This document shows, piece after piece, positions 1 to 12,140 of a DNA stretch of 64,000 nt (its first letter is position 1; each line of letters starts with the position of its first letter). A program made the translations under genes and the position numbers. The stretch is from CAVRJC01 sp964505725 (GTDB lineage Bacteria > Actinomycetota > Acidimicrobiia > IMCC26256 > DASPTH01): NCBI GenBank assembly GCA_964505725.1, contig CAZDJK010000067.1, positions 12,011-76,010 of the forward strand. Reading direction: 5' to 3'. The notes beneath the pieces are model-generated. The model saw only the letters and a program-made list of their open reading frames with translations. It ran no database searches and was not told the origin of the DNA.

Positions 1-3113
<3,113 letters not shown>

Positions 3114-3117
<4 letters not shown>

Positions 3118-6100
3118 GTGCCCAGCTCCATCGCCGGGATCTCGACCGGTTCGTCGCGTTCCTCGGACAGCCGGACGTAGTCGGCGAGCTCGGGCGCGTC
3201 GCGCTTGCGCTCCCACTCCCGGTAGCGGTCGCGGGTGCCGCGTGCGTCGGGGTCGGTGTAGCTGCGCCACGGGCGCGTCCACGAGCCGGGCGGATCGGGA
3301 CGGCACGGGAACACGCCTCCCGCGATGCCGTCGGCGACCGTGCGCAGCGCCTCGTCGACGCGTGCACTGACGTCGTCGGTGAGCTCGAGCTCGGCCCAGC
3401 GGAAGTCGCCGCGTGCGGTCACGAACCAGTACGCCGCGCCGACGGGTGACCCGTCGGTGCCGAAGGACGCGCGCGCCGCCCGCGCGTAGACCGGCAGCTG
3501 CAGCTTCGTACCCCGGGCGACCGGGTCGTCGGCGGCGATCGAAAACGACCGGCCCGACTTGTAGTCGAGCACCCAGAGCGTGCCGTCGCCGGCGCGGTCC
3601 ACGCGGTCGGCGGCGCCCCGGAAGCGCAGCACGCGGCCGTCGGAGAGCGGCAGCTCCACCGCCGGGGCGCCCTCGCGGAAGCCGAACGCGAGCTCGGTGG
3701 CGAGGATGGCCAAGTCGCGCTCGGCGCGGACGCGGTCGTCCTCGTCGAGGAACCGGTCGAGGTCGGCCAGCAGCCGGCGGCGGTCGCGGTGCCAGAAGAG
3801 CCGCCGCCCGGTGAGACCGCGCGCCTCGTAGTCGTCGCACCGGCGCTCGGCGATCTCGCGGAGCCGGGTGCGCTCGGAGGTCGTCCAGGGCGCGCCGGCC
3901 GGCCGCGGCGACTCCCGGGTCAGCGTCTCCCGCACGAACTCGTCGAGGATCTCGTGCACGAGGGTGCCGCGGTCGAGGGGCGAGAGCTCGAAGACCTCCT
4001 CGGGGAGTTCGGGGATGTCCACCCGCAGGATCTGGGCCATCAGGTAGTCGTGGGGCGACCCGGCCCACGACTCGAGCCGGGTGGGCGAGACGACCGCGCC
4101 GGCCGCCGTCGGCGATGGGATCGCGAGCCCCGCGAGGTTGCCGTCGAAGCGGGTGAAGGCGCGACCCGCGCGGGCGAGGACGCACTCGAGCCCCAGCGCG
4201 AACGCGCGGTCGCTCGCCGTGAGCCCGTGCCCGGTGAGGGGGAGTCCGGCGCGGGTGTGGTCGAGCAGCGCGCGGATCCGGTGCTCCTGGGCGGTCGCCG
4301 GGAACCGGACGCGTCCGATGCCCCCTGCGAACGACGGCACGTGCGTGAACCACTCGGCGCGCAGCGTCTCGACGTCGTCGGCGTAGAGGCGGCTCCCGTG
4401 GAGCGCTTCGATGGTGTCGAGCAGGAAGCGCGACGGCATGCGCTCGGTCGTGCGGCGCAGGTCGCCGCGCGGGAAGCACAGCACCCGCTCGCCGCGCGCC
4501 GACGCCAGCGCGGCGAGGAGCAGGCGGTGGTCGTCGTCGACGCGGGAAGCGCGCAGCGCGAGCTCGCCGTTCGCGGCGCGGCGATCCGAGTCGGGAAGGA
4601 GCGAGTCGTCGCGGACCCGCGTCGGGAAGGTGCCCTCGGCGAGCCCGCAGACGAAGACGCGGTCGAGCTCGAGGCCGAGTCCCAGGCCTACGTGGCCGAC
4701 CACGATCCCCTGACCGAGACGGCCCAGGCGACCGAGGTCGGAATCGAGCTCCAGGGTGAGGGCGCGGCGGAACACCGCGAGCCCTGGCGGCGGTTCGACC
4801 GCGTCGAGCCCGCGGAGCCGCTCGACCGCGGCCTCGACCTTGTCGGCGGCGTCGAGCTCGGCTGCCGGCCAGCCGTCGCGGTGGCGCTCGTCGCCCACGT
4901 ACCGGCGCAGCAGTCCGTCCGCCCATCCCGCGAGCTCACGCCAGGTGACGCCCGGTCGTGCACCGCGTTCGAGCTCGTCCCGCAGACCGTCGACGAAGTC
5001 GGCGAGCGTCCGGGTAGCGGCCAGCTCGCGCTCGAACCAGCCTGGTCGCGGGTCACGGTCGAGGACCGCCCGCTCCTCCTCGAGCTCGTGCTCGAGCCCG
5101 CGCGCGTACCGGTCGAGCTGCTCGCGCCACCGCGTGCCGCCGCGCACGATGCCGGCACTGCGGCTGATGCGCTCCCAGCGCGCCGCGGGAACGAGACGGC
5201 CATGGTCGCGGATCGGTGCCGAGGTGAGGAGTGCCATCACGTCGTGGCGCTGGAAGTCGCGGTCGGGGAGCGACAGCAGCCCGAGCAGCGACCGCCCGAG
5301 GACGCTCTCGGCGACCGTGCGCACCGCGCTCCCGTTGTGGGGGATTTCCGCAGCCACGAGCTGCTCGTGCACGAGGCGCGCGTAGGGCTCGCGGCTGCCG
5401 TAGAGGATCGCCATGCGGTCGAGGGCCACGCCCTCTCGGAGCGCGCCGACGACCATGCGCACGACCGCGCGGACCTCGTCGTCGGGATCCGACACCGACA
5501 CGACATGGGTGGCGTGCGGCGGCGTGCCCGCGGCCGAGTCGAGCGGAACGCCGAGCCGGGCGATCGCGGCCGCCACGCCGGCGTCGGCACGCGCGTCGCC
5601 GGTGACGCCGGCCACGACCGTGAGGCGCGTGCGACCGGCGACGGCGACGAGCATGCGCGCCGCCGCGGCCGGGATCTGCTGGGGCAGGTACACGACGACG
5701 GCCCCGAGATCGGCGAGCACCTCGGTGCGCTCGCCGATGGCCGCCGCAGCGGCGGCCATGAGGTCGGCTTCGTCGTACCAGTCGCGCGCAAGGGTCGCGC
5801 GGGCGGCGCGGTACACCCGGACGACCTCGGCGGCCCGTGCGCTCGCACCCGCCACCGCGTCGAGGGCGACAGGATCCGCGTAGGACAGCTCGCGGGAGGC
5901 CTCGACCAGCGCCTCCTCGGTGGCGGGGTGCTCGGCGACTACTCCGTAGCGACCGGGGGCGCGGCGCAGCACGTTGCGCACCGCTGCCGCGAGCACGGGC
6001 GCGGACACCGGCCGGCGTCCGGCGGCGGCCAGACGCGGCGCGCCCAGCAGCTCCGCCATGCGGTAGAGGGTGAGGAAGCTCGCGCCCGCGATCCCGTGGC

Positions 6101-6278
6101 CGTGCGGGGTGAGCGCACCGCCCGCGAGCCCGCGCCGCGCCGCGACCCCCACGTAGTTCGTCGGCACGACGACCGTCACCGGTGCGAGCGGGTCGCCGCG
6201 CTTGGCATCCCCCACCGCGTCGCGCAGCGCACTGGCGGCGGGAGCGCCGTAGGGCACGGACACGACCTCGATCGGCAT
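3114..6278 (-). CDS. AddB-like PD-(D/E)XK nuclease, partner of the downstream helicase
   Basis: A 1054-residue partner subunit of an AddAB-like recombination complex. The C-terminal RecB-family nuclease motif is clear: VLDYKSGRSF with D905 and K907. The N-terminus looks like AddB, but the Walker A position (VPYGAPAASALRDAV, residues 8-22) lacks the GxxxxGK(S/T) signature, so ATP hydrolysis here is doubtful. The Cys cluster that usually ligates an Fe-S centre after the nuclease core is also missing: GGVFPCRPDPP is followed by SWTRPW and SYTDPD, with one Cys only. A TACGAT hexamer ends 7 nt before the ATG, suggesting a leaderless mRNA. The helicase gene follows with a 4-nt overlap. Confidence 0.85.
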
Positions 6279-6356
6279 TGCCCGGATCGTACGGCGGAGC
6301 TGCGACGCCTACCGGCGGCCTGGGCGGGGGAACGTTTCGTGCGCCTGCTGAGCCCG

Positions 6357-7253
6357 CTAACCGAGGCGGTTGCGTTCCAGGAACGCGGCCGCGACGTCGG
6401 AGGGATCGACACCTTTTGCGAGGTCGACCGACATGCGGTTGTACGCGCGCGTGGTCAGCTTGGCCGAGATGGCGTTCACCGCGCGCAAGGTGGACGGTGT
6501 GGCCTTGCTCCTGCGGATGAGGAGGACCGGGTTGTCGGCCGGCTGGAGGCCGCGGTTGTCGCGCAGGAGCACGGCGTCGGAGGGAATCACGCTGCTCCCC
6601 GTGAACAGCACCGCGACGTCGATGTTGCCCCGCGACAGCGCACGCGCCGTCGTCGGGCCGCCGGGATCGATCTTGCGGACCTCCTTGAACACCAGGTGGT
6701 ACAGGCGCTGCGACTCCGAACCGAGGCAGAGCGGTCGTTCCTCGCATTCGGGGGGACCGCCGAGCACGAGCGCGGGCGCGACTCGTGCGAGGTCGGAGAC
6801 GGTGCGCAGGTTGTACTTCTTCGCGGTCTTCCTGGTGACGTAGAAGCCGTTCTGGTCGAGCGCGGGCGCCGGCCGGCCGGCGACGATGCCGGTTCCGGCG
6901 AGCTTCGCCTGTAGCGCCCGGAAGTTGGCGTCGCTGCTCGCGCTCGGCGTGCCGCCCAGGTACGCCAGCAGCGTGCCCTGGTAGTCGGCGTAGGCGTCGA
7001 TGGTGCCCTTCGAGAGCTCCGGGAACGTGACCTCGGTGGGGCCGAGATCGGCCTGGAACGTGATGACGAAGCCCTTCGCCTCGAGCCCCTGCCCGTAGGC
7101 CTGCGACAGCGCCTGCGCGCCGCTGAAGTTCTTCGCGCCGACGACGAGCGTGGATGCGGCGACGGCGGGCCGCGCGCCGACCGTCGCCGGGAGGAGACCC
7201 ATCCCGAACGCGAGCGCGACGAGACCCACCGCGTGCGCCCTGACCCCCCGCAT
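6357..7253 (-). CDS. Glycine betaine/choline-type ABC transporter substrate-binding protein
   Basis: A 298-residue secreted solute-binding protein of the ProX/OpuAC family. An N-terminal signal peptide with hydrophobic core AVGLVALAFGMGLLPA ends near an AxA site before STLVVGAKNF. The family pattern continues with TEVTFPELSKGTIDAYADYQGTLL split over the first lobe. There is no lipobox cysteine, so it appears to be a type I secreted protein rather than a lipoprotein. No permease or ATPase gene is adjacent, so it is an orphan component here. The exact ligand (betaine, choline or proline betaine) cannot be told from sequence alone. Confidence 0.85.
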   Translation of the reverse strand: MRGVRAHAVGLVALAFGMGLLPATVGARPAVAASTLVVGAKNFSGAQALSQAYGQGLEAKGFVITFQADLGPTEVTFPELSKGTIDAYADYQGTLLAYLGGTPSASSDANFRALQAKLAGTGIVAGRPAPALDQNGFYVTRKTAKKYNLRTVSDLARVAPALVLGGPPECEERPLCLGSESQRLYHLVFKEVRKIDPGGPTTARALSRGNIDVAVLFTGSSVIPSDAVLLRDNRGLQPADNPVLLIRRSKATPSTLRAVNAISAKLTTRAYNRMSVDLAKGVDPSDVAAAFLERNRLG

Positions 7254-7316
7254 CGCACCATTGTGCCGCGCGCCGAGCCGTGCGCGAGGCTCGGGGGGCC
7301 TTCACGCGCGGCGCAG

Positions 7317-7322
7317 TACCGT
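7317..7322 (+). promoter_or_regulatory. Putative -10 of cbs (leaderless)
   Basis: TACCGT lies here and its last base is 6 nt before the GTG start of the cystathionine beta-synthase gene. That spacing would place transcription initiation on or next to the start codon. No Shine-Dalgarno sequence is visible. Confidence 0.5.
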
Positions 7323-7328
7323 GGGTCC

Positions 7329-8705
7329 GTGGAGGTCGCCGACTCCCTCCTGGACCTGGTCGGGAACACGCCGCTCGTGCGATTGGGGCGGGTCGGACGG
7401 GATCTCCGCTGCGAGCTCGTCGCCAAGGTCGAGCAGTTCAACCCCGGCGGGAGCGTGAAGGACAGGCCCGCGATCGCGATGGTCGACGCGGCCGAGCGCG
7501 CGGGCCTGCTGGTGCCGGGCGGCACCATCGTCGAGCCCACGTCGGGGAACACCGGGGTCGGGCTCGCGATCGTCGCCGCCCAGCGCGGCTACCGGTGCAT
7601 CTTCGTGATGAGCGACAAGATGAGCGAGGAGAAGGTGGCGCTGCTCCGCGCCTACGGCGCCGAGGTCGTCGTGTGCCCGACCGCGGTTCCCCCGGAGCAC
7701 CCCGACTCCTACTACTCCGTCGCCGACCGCCTCACGCGGGAGACGCCCGGCGCGTTCCGGCCCGACCAGTACTCGAACCCGGCGAACCCGGCGGAGCACG
7801 AACGCTCCACCGGCCCCGAGATCTGGCGCCAGACCGACGGGCGCGTCACCCACTTCGTCGCCGGTGTCGGCACCGGCGGGACCATCACCGGCGTCGGGCG
7901 CTCACTGAAACGACAGAACCCCCGAGTGCAGGTGATCGCCGCCGATCCCGAGGGGTCGGTGTTCTCGGGCGGCTCCGGACGCCCGTACCTCGTCGAGGGA
8001 GTGGGCGAGGACTTCTGGCCCACCACGTACGACCCGACGGTCGTCGACCGGACGATCATGGTGACCGACGCGGAGTCGTTCGCGGCGGCACGGCGCGTCA
8101 CCCGCGAGGAGGGGCTGCTCGTCGGAGGGTCGTGCGGTACCGCGGTGCACGCGGCGCTCGTGGTCGCCGCGGATCTCGGTCCCGACGCGATGGTGGTCGT
8201 GCTGCTCCCGGACTCCGGGCGGAACTACCTCTCGAAAGTCTTCGACGACGACTGGATGACCCGCTTCGGGTTCCTGCGCGCCGAGGGCCCCACCGCGGGC
8301 GACGTGCTCGCAACCAAGGACGGCTCGATCGCGGACCTCGTGGTCGTGACCCCCGACGGCGCGGCGCGGGACGCGTTCGGGCGCATGCGCGAGCTCGGCG
8401 TGAGCCAGCTCGTCGTCGCGACGACCACGGAGCAGCCGCTCGCGGCGAAGGAGATCATGGGGACCGTGAGCGAGCTGCCGCTCATGGACAAGGCGTTCCG
8501 GGACCCGTCGCTCCTGGACCGCCCGGTGGGCGAGCTCATGGAGCCCGCGCCGCCGATGGTCGGCGTCGGTGAGACCGTCACCGACGTGGTCGACCGCCTC
8601 GAGCGCTGCAGCGCGGTGCTGGTGCTCGACGGCGGCCACCCGGTGGGCATCCTCACCCGACAGGACGTGCTGACGTTCCTCACCGCGCGCTCGGCCCGTG
8701 TCTGA
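7329..8705 (+). CDS. cbs: Cystathionine beta-synthase
   Basis: A PLP enzyme condensing serine (or O-acetylserine) with homocysteine, the first step of reverse transsulfuration. It has 458 residues. The N-terminal PLP fold carries NPGGSVKDRPA with the Schiff-base lysine K44, then PTSGNTGVGLA and GTGGTITGVGRS. Two CBS domains occupy the last 120 or so residues (from about TAGDVLATKDGSIADLV). The GTG at 7329 places VEVADSLLDLVGNTPLVR at the N-terminus, as usual for the family; a farther upstream in-frame start would add residues with no family match. The next gene starts 8 nt before this gene's stop. A cysteine synthase role is less likely because of the CBS domains. Confidence 0.93.
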   Translation: MEVADSLLDLVGNTPLVRLGRVGRDLRCELVAKVEQFNPGGSVKDRPAIAMVDAAERAGLLVPGGTIVEPTSGNTGVGLAIVAAQRGYRCIFVMSDKMSEEKVALLRAYGAEVVVCPTAVPPEHPDSYYSVADRLTRETPGAFRPDQYSNPANPAEHERSTGPEIWRQTDGRVTHFVAGVGTGGTITGVGRSLKRQNPRVQVIAADPEGSVFSGGSGRPYLVEGVGEDFWPTTYDPTVVDRTIMVTDAESFAAARRVTREEGLLVGGSCGTAVHAALVVAADLGPDAMVVVLLPDSGRNYLSKVFDDDWMTRFGFLRAEGPTAGDVLATKDGSIADLVVVTPDGAARDAFGRMRELGVSQLVVATTTEQPLAAKEIMGTVSELPLMDKAFRDPSLLDRPVGELMEPAPPMVGVGETVTDVVDRLERCSAVLVLDGGHPVGILTRQDVLTFLTARSARV

Positions 8706-9834
8706 CGGCTTCGAGACCCGCGCCGTCCACGCGGGGCAGGAACCCGACCCGGCGTCGGGCGCGGTGGTGCCTCCGATCAGCGTGTCGTCGACCTATGCGC
8801 ACCGCGGCGTGGGTCGGCACTCGGGATACGAGTACTCGCGCTCGGGTAACCCGACGCGACGGGCGTACGAGGTGTGCGTGGCGTCGCTGGAAGGTGCCGC
8901 GTACGGCTTCGCGTTCGCGAGCGGCATGGCGGCGGAGGACGCCCTGCTGCGGCTGCTGGCGCCGGGCGACCGGGTGCTGATCCCGGACGACGCGTACGGG
9001 GGCACGTACCGGATCGTCTCGCAGGTCTTCGCGCCGCTCGGCGTCGAGTGGACCGCGGTCGACTTCACCGATCCCGGTGCGCTGGAACGCGAGTGGCCCT
9101 CCGACACAAAGATGGTCTGGCTGGAGACGCCGAGCAACCCCGCGCTCACCGTCGTCGACATCGGCGCGCTGAGCCGGGTCGCCCACGAGCGCGGGGCGCG
9201 TGTCGTCGTCGACAACACCTTCGCCACTCCCTACCTCCAGCGCCCGCTCGGGCTCGGCGCGGACGCGGTGGTGCACTCGGCCACCAAGTACCTCGGCGGT
9301 CACTCCGACGTCGTGGGCGGCTTCGTCGCGGTGGACGACCGCGAGCTCGCGGCGCACGTCGGCTTCCTCCAGAACGCGGTCGGCGCGGTCCCGAGCCCGT
9401 TCGACTGCTTCCTCGTGCTGCGGGGGGTCAAGACGCTCGCGCTGCGGATGGAACGCCACTGTGAGAACGCCCGCGCCGTCGCCGCGATGCTCGCCGAGCA
9501 CCCGGCCGTCTCCCAGGTGCTCTACCCCGGGCTCCCGAACCACCGCGGCTACGCGGTCGCCACCCGCCAGATGCGCGACTTCGGCGGCATGGTGAGCTTC
9601 CTCTCCGCCGGCGGCGAGGACGGCGCGCTCGCGATGCTGGAGAAGACGCGGCTGTTCACCCTCGCCGAGTCGCTCGGCGGGGTGGAGTCTCTGATCGAGC
9701 ATCCTGCCCGCATGACCCACGCCTCGGCTGCGGAGTCCCCGCTCGCGGTGGACCCAGCGCTCGTGCGGATCTCGGTCGGGATCGAGTCCACCGCCGACCT
9801 CCTCGCCGACCTGGAGCAGGCGCTCTCCGGCTGA
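8698..9834 (+). CDS. metB: Cystathionine gamma-synthase / gamma-lyase
   Basis: A PLP enzyme of the Cys/Met metabolism family (378 residues), acting on cystathionine. The PLP lysine is K197 in SATKYLGGHSD; SGMAAEDALL, TPSNPALTVVD and SVGIESTADLLADL are further family motifs. It begins on GTG at 8698 inside the last codons of cbs (8-nt overlap). The pair therefore forms a transsulfuration operon, and gamma-lyase activity would complete homocysteine-to-cysteine conversion. Synthase and lyase members are hard to separate by sequence, so the direction is inferred from the cbs neighbour. Confidence 0.9.
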   Translation: MSDGFETRAVHAGQEPDPASGAVVPPISVSSTYAHRGVGRHSGYEYSRSGNPTRRAYEVCVASLEGAAYGFAFASGMAAEDALLRLLAPGDRVLIPDDAYGGTYRIVSQVFAPLGVEWTAVDFTDPGALEREWPSDTKMVWLETPSNPALTVVDIGALSRVAHERGARVVVDNTFATPYLQRPLGLGADAVVHSATKYLGGHSDVVGGFVAVDDRELAAHVGFLQNAVGAVPSPFDCFLVLRGVKTLALRMERHCENARAVAAMLAEHPAVSQVLYPGLPNHRGYAVATRQMRDFGGMVSFLSAGGEDGALAMLEKTRLFTLAESLGGVESLIEHPARMTHASAAESPLAVDPALVRISVGIESTADLLADLEQALSG

Positions 9835-9848
9835 CCGCCGACCGCGCG

Positions 9849-9877
9849 GTGACATTCTGCCGCGACCGGTTTAGCGT
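9849..9877 (+). promoter_or_regulatory. Promoter of the PASTA kinase
   Basis: A -35-like GTGACA (9849-9854) is separated by 17 bp from TAGCGT (9872-9877). The -10 box ends 5 nt before the ATG at 9883, or 8 nt before an in-frame GTG at 9886, again suggesting a leaderless transcript. Confidence 0.55.
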
Positions 9878-9882
9878 CGGGC

Positions 9883-11649
9883 ATGGTGGCGACCCAGACG
9901 GCACTGTCGACCGGCCGCTACGAGCTCGCCGAGCGCGTCGGATCGGGCGGCATGGGCGAGGTGTACCGCGCCCGCGACCAGGTCCTCGGGCGCGACGTGG
10001 CGGTCAAGCTCCCGGCGCTCCACGACTCCCCGGCCGCACGCGAGCGGTTCCGGCGCGAGGCGACGTCGGCGGCGCGCCTCGACCATCCGAACATCGTCCG
10101 CGTGTACGACTGGGACGAGGCCGACGGCACCGCGTTCATCGTCATGGAGTACGTCGAGGGCAGCGACCTGCACCAGCTGCTGCACGCCCGGCGGAAGCTG
10201 CCGGTGGCCGAGGCGGCGGCGATCGGAGTGCAGGTCGCGGACGCGCTCGCGCACGCGCATGCACGCGGCGTGGTGCACCGCGACATCAAGCCCGCCAACG
10301 TGCTCCTGACGGGCGACGGCACGGTGAAGGTCACCGATTTCGGGATCGCGCGCACCGCGGGGACCGACACGCTCACGGAGCCCGGCGCGGTGGTGGGCAC
10401 CGCGGGATACGTCTCGCCCGAGCAGCTGCGCCGCGTGCCGGTCGACGGCCGCAGCGACGTGTACGCGCTCGGCATGCTGCTCTCGACGCTGACGGGAGGC
10501 GCGCGCGGCGCGCTCGCGCCGGTGATCGCGCGCGCGACCGCGCCCGAACCGGACGCGCGCTACCAGAGTGCCCAGGACATGCGCACCGCGTTGGCGGCCG
10601 TCGCCGCGGGCGAGCACGTCAGGACCGCGCGGCTCGTGCCGCTCCCGCCGCCGCGCGCGCCGGACCGACCCGCGGCGCCCGTCCCACCGACGCGCCTCGC
10701 GAAGCCGCGCCCGCGCCGGCCGCGACGCTCGCGGGTGTGGAAGTTGCGCCACGTGGTGCTGGTTGCGCTGCCGCTGCTCCTGGTCCTCGGCGGCGGCGCG
10801 GCCGCGTACGTGGTCCTCACCTCCGCGCCGCCCCAGGTCGTGGTGCCCGAGGTCGTGAACACCGACGCGACGGCCGCGAGCGCGTCGCTGCGGCAGGCCA
10901 AGCTCGCGGTCGACGTGCGCTACGTCGACGACCCCAACGTCGGCGGGACGGTGCTCGCGCAGCGCCCGGTGAGCGGCCGGCGGGTCGACGAGGGCAGCAC
11001 CGTCGTCCTCACCGTGAGCCGCACCCGCGCCGTGGTGCCCGACGTCGGCGGCCGGGCGCTCGACGCGGCCCGCACCGAGCTCGCCGCGCGCGGCTTCGCC
11101 ACCGTCGACGTGTCCTACCAGGACACCGAGGACGAGGACCCCGGTACCGTCCTCGGCTCCACGCCGGCGCCGGGCATCCGCGCCGACAAGCGCGCCCCGC
11201 TCACGCTCCTCGTCGCGCGCGATCCGTACGTCGACGTCCCGCCGGTCGTGAGCACGAGCGAGGCGTCGGCGGACGCCGCGCTCCAGGGGCTCGGGCTCGT
11301 CCCCGCGCGGAGCGTCCGCAGCAGCCGGACGGTGCCGGCGGGCACCGTGATGTCGGTGAACCCGCGGCCGGGCCAGTCGATCCGGCGTGGCTCGACGGTC
11401 ACGCTCGAGGTGTCGAGCGGGCCCCGCCAGCTCACGGTGGCATCCGTGGTCACGTGGAGCCGCGACGCCGCGGTCGAGCAGCTCGAGCACGACGGTTTCC
11501 TGGTGGCGATCCAGGTCGCGCCGGTCACGTCGTCGGCACAGGACGGGCGGGTCGTGGCCCAGAGCCCCAACGGCGGCACCGCCGCCGAGGGCTCGACCGT
11601 GACCATCACGCTCGGGCAGCGCACGGCGCGCTCCGGCCACGACAGTTAG
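9883..11649 (+). CDS. PknB-like Ser/Thr protein kinase with four PASTA repeats
   Basis: A membrane-anchored sensor kinase for cell-wall signals. The cytoplasmic kinase domain has the Gly loop GSGGMGEVY, K42, HRDIKPAN with D134, and DFG 152-154. A basic Pro-rich linker (about 250-290) leads to one membrane helix (291-312). About four PASTA units of about 65 residues follow, each with a VVPDV- or VPEVV-type start and GS.V.L.VS end. Between SDVYALGMLL and DARYQSAQDM there are only about 25 residues, where PknB-type kinases usually have about 60. The C-lobe is therefore shortened although catalytic residues are intact. No PP2C, penicillin-binding protein or FtsW gene is adjacent, unlike the classical pknB cluster. 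Confidence 0.93.
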   Translation: MVATQTALSTGRYELAERVGSGGMGEVYRARDQVLGRDVAVKLPALHDSPAARERFRREATSAARLDHPNIVRVYDWDEADGTAFIVMEYVEGSDLHQLLHARRKLPVAEAAAIGVQVADALAHAHARGVVHRDIKPANVLLTGDGTVKVTDFGIARTAGTDTLTEPGAVVGTAGYVSPEQLRRVPVDGRSDVYALGMLLSTLTGGARGALAPVIARATAPEPDARYQSAQDMRTALAAVAAGEHVRTARLVPLPPPRAPDRPAAPVPPTRLAKPRPRRPRRSRVWKLRHVVLVALPLLLVLGGGAAAYVVLTSAPPQVVVPEVVNTDATAASASLRQAKLAVDVRYVDDPNVGGTVLAQRPVSGRRVDEGSTVVLTVSRTRAVVPDVGGRALDAARTELAARGFATVDVSYQDTEDEDPGTVLGSTPAPGIRADKRAPLTLLVARDPYVDVPPVVSTSEASADAALQGLGLVPARSVRSSRTVPAGTVMSVNPRPGQSIRRGSTVTLEVSSGPRQLTVASVVTWSRDAAVEQLEHDGFLVAIQVAPVTSSAQDGRVVAQSPNGGTAAEGSTVTITLGQRTARSGHDS

Positions 11650-11678
11650 TTGCCCTCGCTAATCATTCCGGCTACCCT
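11650..11678 (+). promoter_or_regulatory. Promoter of marR-MFS operon
   Basis: TTGCCC (11650-11655), a 17-bp spacer and TACCCT (11673-11678) form a sigma-A-like promoter. The -10 box ends 6 nt before the ATG at 11685. The region immediately follows the kinase stop codon. Confidence 0.55.
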
Positions 11679-11684
11679 GACGGC

Positions 11685-12140
11685 ATGCCCGCGGGTGCCG
11701 CCTCCACGACCTCACCAGCCCGGCTGGCGTCGAGCCTCCGGCTGATCATCGCCCGCCTCGCGCGGCGGGCCCGCCAGGAGGCGCTCGGGGCGGGGGAGGA
11801 CCTCACCGCGTCGCGCATCGCCGCGCTCGCCACCATCGAGCGGTACGGCCCGATCACGCTGGGCGACCTCGCCGCGCTCGAGCAGGTGCGGCCCCCGAGC
11901 ATGACGCGCATCGTGGCCCGCCTCGAGGAGACCGGACTCACGACGCGCGAGGTCGACGCCCGGGACCGCCGCAGCGTGAAGGTGCAGGTCACCGAGGAGG
12001 GCAAGCGGGTGCTCGACCGGAGCCGCACGCGCCGTGACGCGTTCCTCGCCCAACGCGTGGCGCGCCTCACCGAGGAAGAGCGCGACCGGCTCGCGCGAGC
12101 GCTTCCGCTCCTCGAGCAGTTGTTGGAGGAAGAAGACTGA
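11685..12140 (+). CDS. MarR-family transcriptional regulator
   Basis: A 151-residue winged-helix regulator. The recognition region reads ITLGDLAALEQVRPPSMTRI followed by the wing DRRSVKVQVTEEG. It probably controls itself and the efflux protein whose gene begins in its last codons. The start at ATG 11685 is set by a promoter ending 6 nt upstream; there is no Shine-Dalgarno site. The inducing ligand is unknown. Confidence 0.88.
   Translation: MPAGAASTTSPARLASSLRLIIARLARRARQEALGAGEDLTASRIAALATIERYGPITLGDLAALEQVRPPSMTRIVARLEETGLTTREVDARDRRSVKVQVTEEGKRVLDRSRTRRDAFLAQRVARLTEEERDRLARALPLLEQLLEEED

Noticed and set aside
3789..6914. A 1041-codon open frame on the plus strand
   Set aside because: It shadows the AddB-like gene and runs into the betaine-binding gene. 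No domain or ribosome-binding site supports it.
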